Source: an archaeon
GTDB taxonomy: Archaea > Altiarchaeota > Altiarchaeia > IMC4 > QMZM01
Direction of reading: 5' to 3'
DNA length: 11,566 nt
NCBI GenBank assembly: GCA_029933895.1
Contig: JAOZNG010000002.1
Location: forward strand, 3,576-15,141
Shown here: piece by piece, positions 6,916 through 11,566 of the stretch
How the letters are laid out: each line of letters begins with the position of its first letter
How positions within the stretch are numbered: position 1 is the first letter of the stretch
Translations under genes and position numbers: made by a program
Notes under the pieces: generated by a model
What the model was told of the DNA's origin: nothing
Seen by the model: only the letters and a program-made list of their open reading frames with translations
The model's database searches: none

Positions 6916-7500
6916 TCACATCTCCTCATGCAACCAATCCCATATCTCCATGAAATATGCCTCGTAGAAAACAGCTATTTCCCCCGAATCAATAAAAACA
7001 TCAACCTCGTTGTTTTTCTCCAAGCCGTAGTAGCTGAAATTCGTTGAACCAAGTATCACCACCCTGCTGTCAACGATAACAGTCTTGGCATGTGTCGTAA
7101 CACTCTCGGAGTCATATACTATGTCAACCCCTTCATCCCGTAACAAACCAAAGGCATTATTTTCTTTAGAATACTGGTCCACAATAATTCTCACATCAAC
7201 ACCCCTCCTCCTGGCTTCAATGATGTCCTCAACCAGTATATTCGTCTTGCTCTCAGGATACCTTGCATAATACTTTAACTCGAAAGCTATTATGTGAATT
7301 GACCTGTTAGCATTCTGCAAAGCCCTGTGGACCACGGGAAAAAATCCGTTATTGAATATGGGCATTATTCTAGCCTCATTAACACAGTTTCTCTGAGGGC
7401 AAACCCGCATGTCAGCGAGATACGCAACCGCAGAGGAAAGTATAATACCCAAAAGCACCCCAAAAAGCAGACCCGCAACTAGATTCCTGTCCAACTTCAT
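6916..7500 (-). CDS. Membrane-anchored phospholipase-D-like protein (single HKD motif)
   Basis: 194 residues. A hydrophobic segment at about 8-29 (NLVAGLLFGVLLGIILSSAV) looks like a signal anchor, so the rest probably faces outside the cell. Residues 34 and 39 are cysteines in VCPQRNC just outside the membrane and could form a disulfide. The soluble part has the PLD fold pattern: IHIIAFELKYYA, then GVDVRIIVDQ, then the catalytic HxKxxxxD as HAKTVIVD (H137, K139, D144), followed by LGSTNFS and NNEV. One HKD motif per chain means it would act as a dimer, as in Nuc-type nucleases and related phosphodiesterases. The substrate (nucleic acid or phospholipid) cannot be told. The ATG at 7500 is preferred over a TTG at 7503. 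A TATA-like element centred near 7526 fits a leaderless start. Confidence 0.85.
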   Translation of the reverse strand: MKLDRNLVAGLLFGVLLGIILSSAVAYLADMRVCPQRNCVNEARIMPIFNNGFFPVVHRALQNANRSIHIIAFELKYYARYPESKTNILVEDIIEARRRGVDVRIIVDQYSKENNAFGLLRDEGVDIVYDSESVTTHAKTVIVDSRVVILGSTNFSYYGLEKNNEVDVFIDSGEIAVFYEAYFMEIWDWLHEEM

Positions 7501-7576
7501 CAATATAGTATGTGGAAGCTATTATTTAAGTACAGAATGTAGTATAATGTATCAAGGATGTATCAAGGTGAGAGAC
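7501..7576. promoter_or_regulatory. Divergent PLD/Hsp20 promoter with an 11-bp tandem repeat
   Basis: TTATTTAAG (7522-7530) reads as a TATA-like box in both directions. Its centre is 26 bp before the PLD ATG, and about 26 bp before 7552 on the Hsp20 side. ATGTATCAAGG occurs twice in tandem without mismatch (7547-7557, 7558-7568), right where Hsp20 transcription should begin; it could be an operator. GGTGA (7567-7571) forms a ribosome site 5 nt before the Hsp20 ATG at 7577. Confidence 0.55.
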
Positions 7577-8071
7577 ATGGATCCATGGAGGAGAAAAAGA
7601 AGGTCGTTTGACAACGAGGAATTCCTTGAAGGATTAGAGGAGGAACTCAGGAAAATGGAGGAACGCCTGAACAGGATATTCAATGAAATGCCGGACATAG
7701 AATCAGGGATAATGGAGCATGAGCCATACATCTATGGCTTTTCTATCAGGACAGGCCCGGGAGGCAAGCCCACCATAAACGAATTCGGCAACATCAAGAT
7801 GATGGGGATGGAAAAAAACATCTCTGAAGGCAGAGAGCCGTTAATAGACATAATCGAGGGAGAGGAGGAGTTAACGATCGTTGCTGAACTCCCTGGCGTG
7901 GAGAGAGAGGACATAAAACTCAGATTAGAGGGTAATACATTAATCATCGATGTAGATAGAGAAGAGAGAAGATACTACAAGAGACTTCCACTCCCCACAA
8001 ATGTCGAGGAGGGAGATATGACATACACCTACAAGAACGGCATACTAGAAGTAAAGCTTAAAAGAATCTAA
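7577..8071 (+). CDS. hsp20: Small heat-shock protein, Hsp20/alpha-crystallin family
   Basis: 164 residues. The N-terminal region (1-80) is charged and has the archaeal pattern YGFSIRTGPGGKPTINEFGN. The alpha-crystallin domain runs from about 86 to 164 with LIDIIEGEEELTIVAELPGV, EDIKLRLEG and the closing NGILEVKLKRI. Such proteins hold unfolding proteins in a refoldable state as oligomers. The chain stops right after the domain, so the C-terminal I-x-I anchor used for assembly in many Hsp20s is missing. I recall other archaeal members of this subgroup ending the same way. The ATG at 7577 has a ribosome site (GGTGA); upstream in-frame starts at 7409 and 7547 add residues unlike the family. It is convergent with the regulator gene, 16 bp away. 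Confidence 0.92.
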   Translation: MDPWRRKRRSFDNEEFLEGLEEELRKMEERLNRIFNEMPDIESGIMEHEPYIYGFSIRTGPGGKPTINEFGNIKMMGMEKNISEGREPLIDIIEGEEELTIVAELPGVEREDIKLRLEGNTLIIDVDREERRYYKRLPLPTNVEEGDMTYTYKNGILEVKLKRI

Positions 8072-8087
8072 CAATTGTTGTTGCCTG

Positions 8088-9524
8088 TTACTCCAGGCCA
8101 GCAAGGTTAGAGTACATGATTGGTTTAGTGTCCAGTTTTTTTATCTTGTATTCCCGGATCATCTTGTTCAGGATGTTCCTGACCTGGTACTCTGGTATCT
8201 CTAGGCTCTCCTGTATACCTCTAACGGTTCTTTTTTCATCCAGAAGGTTTTTTATTTTTTCCTCGAGGAAGGCGTTCCTCAAGTCACGGATTATTGGTAT
8301 GCTCACGCCAGATCTCTCGCTAACCACTTCCATCCTGGGTATCAGGGGCTCCAGAAGGGTATTCCCTGAATCGGAAACAAGTTTTTTTATAACCCCCCAG
8401 TCAAGTTTTTTCTCTTTAACCAGCTTCTCGCACTCTAGGACATCCGCAGGGTTGAGTGAGGTAATCTTGGAGATAAATAACCCTTCATCGGAAAGCTTTA
8501 CTTTTTCATTCCCGCTGTCCTCCCTGAGTTGCTGGAAATCAAAGCCGAAACGGTCACTGAACTCCTCCCTGCGGATAAACATGTTATTGTTTCTTACTCT
8601 GCTGCTGTTGGTTATATAGGATTGGATATCCATCCACAGGTTCATTACCCCGAATCTACTAGCTAGTTTCTCTATCAAGAGTGGATTTAAGAATTCACTG
8701 TTGTTGAGGTAGAACGCTATACTGTAGGAGAGCATTTCACCGTTCTCAGAGGACTTTATGGAATGTACCAGTATCTCCTCCGGCCGGAGTTCTCTGGGAG
8801 GCGTATAATAATACCTTGAGCTGATGTGGCCTACGTCTATACCGAATTCATCGAATCTTGAAAAGGACGTGAGACATCCCCCATATTCCTTTTCGGTTTT
8901 TATGAGGGCCTCGTTTTGTGAGAACCAGAGTTTAATGGAGTCCTCTGGCTCCCTTTCATCAATGAGCTCAAGGAATTCGATAAGTGTTTTTTTGTTTCTC
9001 TTTATTCTGTAATTGTTTTTTTTGTTGTCCAGCAAGGACTCAAGCTGGCTTATGTATTTATAGGATGATGAGAGGGATATGCCTAAATCCGTTGAGATTT
9101 CATCAGGGCTTTTCCAGTCAGTCAGAGACTGCAACAACATGATTCTTTTACCCGTTAATTTGTTGAAGTTGAATCCCTCTGACCTGAGTTTTTTCAGCAT
9201 GCTGGTGATTTTGTTTTCCTCCAGCTTAACGTTGCTTTTTTCTTTTCTGATGAAGCCGTGTTCTTCCAGCTTCTTCAGGGAGTGGTAGACTGATATCCTG
9301 CTTTTTTTAACGTTTTTTCTTAGCTTCTTCAGGCTTATATCACCTTCATCCATGAGCTCATTAAGAATCCGTGCATCGGTTTTGTTTATTATAAGTCCAG
9401 TTAACTTCTTCTCGACCGTGAAAGAGGATTCACTTCCAGCAACCCGTTCCCGTGTGCCCTCATCTCTTTTACCTGAAGAAGAGCCTTTCTCGACAACAGA
9501 TTTAAGAATATCCCATTCCTGCAT
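8088..9524 (-). CDS. Large multi-winged-helix regulatory protein, function unknown
   Basis: 478 residues. A low-complexity charged start (1-38) is followed by a winged helix at about 46-100 (DARILNELMDEGDISLKKLR, then SVYHSLKKLEEHGFI) and a second at about 122-178 (LTGKRIMLLQSL, SPDEISTDLGISLSSSYKYI). Residues about 195-305 form a different domain with GGCLTSFSRFDEFGIDVG, YYYTPPRELRPEEILVHSI and RFGVMNLWMDIQSYI. This resembles the C-terminal domain of AbiEi-like and related archaeal HTH regulators, from memory. A last helical region at about 400-465 includes a further HTH-like segment (VRGIQESLEIPEYQVRNILN). It is probably a DNA-binding regulator. No AbiEii-type nucleotidyltransferase partner is adjacent. 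It lies 44 bp downstream of the Memo-AMMECR1 gene on the same strand but has its own TATA-like box. Confidence 0.75.
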   Translation of the reverse strand: MQEWDILKSVVEKGSSSGKRDEGTRERVAGSESSFTVEKKLTGLIINKTDARILNELMDEGDISLKKLRKNVKKSRISVYHSLKKLEEHGFIRKEKSNVKLEENKITSMLKKLRSEGFNFNKLTGKRIMLLQSLTDWKSPDEISTDLGISLSSSYKYISQLESLLDNKKNNYRIKRNKKTLIEFLELIDEREPEDSIKLWFSQNEALIKTEKEYGGCLTSFSRFDEFGIDVGHISSRYYYTPPRELRPEEILVHSIKSSENGEMLSYSIAFYLNNSEFLNPLLIEKLASRFGVMNLWMDIQSYITNSSRVRNNNMFIRREEFSDRFGFDFQQLREDSGNEKVKLSDEGLFISKITSLNPADVLECEKLVKEKKLDWGVIKKLVSDSGNTLLEPLIPRMEVVSERSGVSIPIIRDLRNAFLEEKIKNLLDEKRTVRGIQESLEIPEYQVRNILNKMIREYKIKKLDTKPIMYSNLAGLE

Positions 9525-9531
9525 TTTAGGC

Positions 9532-9559
9532 TGTTAAATAATAAGAAATTGTTAAATAA
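9532..9559 (-). promoter_or_regulatory. Regulator-gene promoter with a repeated TATA-like element
   Basis: TTATTTAACA (minus strand) occurs twice exactly, at 9550-9559 and 9532-9541, 18 bp apart. The distal copy is placed as a TATA box for a transcript starting near 9529, just before the ATG at 9524. The proximal copy sits where a bound protein would block initiation. This could allow autoregulation. Confidence 0.4.
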
Positions 9560-9568
9560 AAGTAGAAG

Positions 9569-10948
9569 TCACAGCTCTGATTCACTGAAATGCTGCACCC
9601 TGTAGCGGTAGATTTCCACACCCCCGCTTCTCCAGCAACCCAGGGGAAGGCAGGCCTTCTGGCAGAGGGAATCAAGGAATAACTCCTTCTCCGGAATCTC
9701 CTCCCAGACCTGTGGCAGGTAAGTGGCACTCTTACTGCCCTTCTTGATTATGATCCCATCTCTGCCCGCATCTATCTCATCAAGGTAATCCTCAGGGAAT
9801 TCCACTCTGATCAACTCGGGAACAGAGAGAATCGAGACCTCGATCTCTAAACCATCCAGCTCGCTTCTCTGGAGGGGAGTGAATCGAGGATCCCTGAAGG
9901 CGGCACTTATGGCGTTATCCCTGACGCTGAGATAAAGCTCCTTCTCGGGCACAATGTTGCCTATGCAGCCTCTTAGCTGGCCGTTTTTTTCCAGAGTGAC
10001 AAATGTACCTTTTCTCTCCCTCAGCTCATCATATCTGGATTCGACCTCGGGGGGCCTGCCCTCTTCCATGTATGTTTCGATTGACTTTCTTGCGATCTCG
10101 AGCAGGTATCTCTGCTGCGCCACCCCAATCCCTCCTCCGTTTTTGATTTCCCCATGGAATACAATGGATGCGTATCCAACCACGCCACCTGATTTGTCTC
10201 CTGTAACGTCACCTGAGTTCCTGTATTCCAGCAGTTGAGGGGACCAGTTCATCTTCCTCGCTATCTCCATAGCAGTCAAGACAGCGTATTTACCGCACAT
10301 CTCCTCTCTGGAAGCGTTCCCAGTCTCCATTGAGAGAATTGATTTGATGCATCCATCGTCCAAGGAAATAGCTTCCTCGTAGGGGTGGTAATGTGAGAGG
10401 TCGGTGCTGATGACGAGCAGGGTTTCCTCGTCCAGATGCCTGATTATCACATCAGCAGCTTCCTTGATTTCATCCATGCTAAGCCTCCCGAAAACCAGGG
10501 GTATTATGGAGAAATCATCCAGCACCATCTGGAGGAACGGAAGCTGTATCTCCAACGAATGCTCTCTAACGTGAGCCTCCTCCATGGAAGAGAACAGTCT
10601 CGATTCAGTGACAAACTCAGGAGATTCATCTGAGACTGGGACCTCACCCAGAGGTGTTTTATAGTGTGTGTAGTCTCCCACGGACACACCCTGAAAGGGA
10701 TATTGGTGGCTTGGAGCCAGCAGTATAACCTTCCTGAAACTCTTGTTCTGCAATTGCCTGTAGCTGTGTGCTGCCACCTCCCCTGAATAGGTGTAACCTG
10801 CGTGGGGGCATATCAGAGCCCTGATATCTTCAATAGCCTCGTTCCCTGCCTTATTCAGGAAACCCTCGAGCATGTCTTCAAGCGCTTTCCTGTTACCAGG
10901 ATACCATGAACCTGCTATAACAGACTCCCTCACCTTCTTTTCTCTCAC
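9569..10948 (-). CDS. Memo-AMMECR1 fusion protein (AmmeMemoRadiSam system proteins B and A)
   Basis: 459 residues from GTG 10948. Residues about 7-268 are a Memo domain, related to class III extradiol dioxygenases: VIAGSWYPGN at the start, CPHAGYTYSGE with H49, LLAPSH with H81, REHSLEIQLPFLQ, and STDLSHYHPY with H186 and H188. These histidines match the metal-site positions known in human MEMO1. Residues about 275-455 are an AMMECR1 domain with KGTFVTL, LRGCIGN, SAAFRDPRF, LEIEVSIL and GRDGIII. In many microbes these two domains are separate genes next to a radical-SAM gene (the AmmeMemoRadiSam trio). Here they are one chain and no radical-SAM gene is in view. The biochemical role is unsettled. 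The GTG at 10948 has GGAGGTG 5 nt upstream and gives a normal Memo N-terminus; a GTG at 10975 is less likely. Confidence 0.92.
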   Translation of the reverse strand: MREKKVRESVIAGSWYPGNRKALEDMLEGFLNKAGNEAIEDIRALICPHAGYTYSGEVAAHSYRQLQNKSFRKVILLAPSHQYPFQGVSVGDYTHYKTPLGEVPVSDESPEFVTESRLFSSMEEAHVREHSLEIQLPFLQMVLDDFSIIPLVFGRLSMDEIKEAADVIIRHLDEETLLVISTDLSHYHPYEEAISLDDGCIKSILSMETGNASREEMCGKYAVLTAMEIARKMNWSPQLLEYRNSGDVTGDKSGGVVGYASIVFHGEIKNGGGIGVAQQRYLLEIARKSIETYMEEGRPPEVESRYDELRERKGTFVTLEKNGQLRGCIGNIVPEKELYLSVRDNAISAAFRDPRFTPLQRSELDGLEIEVSILSVPELIRVEFPEDYLDEIDAGRDGIIIKKGSKSATYLPQVWEEIPEKELFLDSLCQKACLPLGCWRSGGVEIYRYRVQHFSESEL

Positions 10949-10953
10949 ACCCC

Positions 10954-10960
10954 CACCTCC
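10954..10960 (-). promoter_or_regulatory. Shine-Dalgarno sequence of the Memo-AMMECR1 gene
   Basis: GGAGGTG on the minus strand, 5 nt before the GTG at 10948, decides that start over the upstream GTG at 10975. A TATA-like TTTTTTATCC near 10996-11005 would give a leader of about 27 nt carrying this site. Confidence 0.65.
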
Positions 10961-11134
10961 AGCAGCAATATACACCTTAGTTCATATAGAATCAGGGATA
11001 AAAAATCAGCTCCAAGGGAATCCTCCCACATTATCTTCCATGGATAACAGCAGGATAAGAGTGTTCATCTTGCAGTAACTTCACTCCCGTATTTTAATGC
11101 AGCATTTGATTGATTTTGTTGAATAAAACAACTC

Positions 11135-11148
11135 CATCCTTCAGGGTG
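11135..11148. other. Small hairpin in the gene-free region before DUF89
   Basis: CATCC (11135-11139) pairs with GGGTG (11144-11148) around TTCA, with one wobble pair. It recalls the hairpin CACACCC-TAAA-GGGTGTG at 2982-2999. No gene is seen between 10949 and 11350. Confidence 0.35.
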
Positions 11149-11157
11149 ATGTTTGTA

Positions 11158-11271
11158 GCCTATAAAGTCGATAGGATAGGCATTCATCTGCGACTTATAA
11201 AGCCAGCAGTACAAGCGAGTTCTGCTCGCTGTATATAAATTTTCTTCGAGTTTGTCGTATTCTGTCGACTT
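11158..11271 (+). other. Structured, pseudoknot-capable region (possible ncRNA or leader element)
   Basis: Segment AAGTCG (11165-11170) can pair with either of two CGACTT copies (11191-11196 or 11266-11271). The far pairing extends to 14 bp (11165-11178 with 11258-11271, two G-U) and encloses a hairpin: TACA-A-GCGAG/CTCGC-TGTA (11210-11233, loop TTCTG, one bulged A). Alternatively CCTAT/ATAGG (11159-11163 with 11171-11175) makes a hairpin whose loop holds AAGTCG, able to form a pseudoknot with 11191-11196. The pairings are seen directly; transcription and function are inferred. It could act in the leader of the DUF89 gene, as a free RNA, or be a mobile-element remnant. Confidence 0.45.
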
Positions 11272-11305
11272 GTAATAAACAAGAACTCAATTGAATACAG
11301 CAATA

Positions 11306-11345
11306 TGCATTCAATTTAATATTAGTGCATCCAATTTAATATTAG
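11306..11345 (+). repeat. Two tandem 20-bp copies directly before the DUF89 start
   Basis: TGCATTCAATTTAATATTAG (11306-11325) is followed at once by a copy with one change (T to C at position 6; 11326-11345). Each copy contains TTTAATATTA. The first (11315-11324) is at TATA distance from the ATG at 11351, while the second abuts it. The first copy also forms the right arm of an 8-bp inverted repeat, AATTGAAT (11289-11296) with ATTCAATT (11309-11316). Confidence 0.7.
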
Positions 11346-11350
11346 TTACA

Positions 11351-11566
11351 ATGAAACTCTACCCTGAGTGTGGCCCCTGCATGCTAAAGAGGGCTTTGAT
11401 GTTCTGCGAGAAAGAGGATGATGAAACCAGGAGGAAGGTGGTCAGGGAGTTGTCGAAGTTATATAGTGTGAACTTCACCAGCAGGTGGTCGACCACGAAG
11501 ATGGCTTATGAGAGAAACAGGATAGTTGAATCCATTACAGGCAACAGGGACCCGATGAAGGATTTG
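11351..11566 (+). CDS. DUF89 family protein (COG1578), N-terminal part only
   Basis: 72 codons are visible before the window ends. The start MKLYPECGPCMLKRALMF carries the paired cysteines (C7, C10) in the P-E-C-x-P-C pattern seen at the N-terminus of archaeal and bacterial DUF89 proteins. It continues with a helical, charged region, and ends with ITGNRDPMKDL, like the family segment T-G-N-x-D-P-y-x-x-L. DUF89 proteins are metal-dependent phosphatases proposed to remove damaged sugar or cofactor phosphates. The metal site lies in the unseen C-terminal part. The ATG at 11351 follows two TATA-like repeat copies and has no Shine-Dalgarno sequence, so a near-leaderless transcript is likely. Confidence 0.82.
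   Translation, partial: MKLYPECGPCMLKRALMFCEKEDDETRRKVVRELSKLYSVNFTSRWSTTKMAYERNRIVESITGNRDPMKDL

Noticed and set aside
7409..7576. Longer Hsp20 start giving 220 residues
   Set aside because: It would overlap the divergent PLD gene and cover the shared promoter; the ATG at 7577 has a ribosome site and family-like N-terminus.
11306..11345. Start of a CRISPR array
   Set aside because: The two copies are directly adjacent with no spacer and there are only two.

Overview
The window comes from an archaeon. The evidence is a phosphoseryl-tRNA synthetase (found almost only in methanogens and related archaea), an archaeal-type ATP-dependent DNA ligase, an archaeal Hsp20, a DUF89 (COG1578) gene, AT-rich TATA-like boxes about 26 bp upstream of several start codons, and strong use of AGG/AGA for arginine. 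A fragment of an HdrB-like protein also fits a methanogen-related lineage. The species cannot be named from the sequence.

Left part (1-2934): the end of a decayed HdrB-like gene (minus strand), then thiL (thiamine-phosphate kinase, minus strand). sepS diverges from thiL and charges tRNA-Cys with phosphoserine. A 52-residue unknown protein overlaps the sepS stop codon. Two residue positions thought to contact the substrate phosphate look substituted in this SepRS.

Middle (2935-6871): about 240 bp without a convincing gene carries a dense set of hairpins. It ends in a three-way-junction fold between a perfect Shine-Dalgarno sequence and the start of the DNA ligase gene. Behind the ligase, from its own AT-rich promoter, lies the most unusual gene: a hexulose-phosphate-synthase-like TIM barrel lacking most of its catalytic residues, joined to a coiled coil of about 340 residues and a C-terminal winged helix.

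Right part (6916-11566): a membrane-anchored phospholipase-D-like protein and an Hsp20 gene diverge from a shared TATA region. A 478-residue multi-winged-helix regulator follows on the minus strand. Upstream of it on the same strand is a Memo-AMMECR1 fusion gene. A 400-bp gene-free stretch with alternative RNA folds and a tandem repeat then leads to the start of a DUF89 gene cut by the window edge.

The genes do not form one pathway. Thiamine phosphorylation, RNA-dependent cysteine synthesis, DNA joining and stress protection are separate housekeeping functions. The poorly understood parts are the barrel/coiled-coil/winged-helix protein, the multi-winged-helix regulator, and the two structured intergenic regions. 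Two start types appear: near-leaderless starts with a TATA-like box about 26-31 bp upstream (PLD, barrel/coiled-coil, regulator, DUF89), and starts with a GGAGGTG or GGTGA ribosome site (Memo-AMMECR1, Hsp20, the 52-residue ORF).
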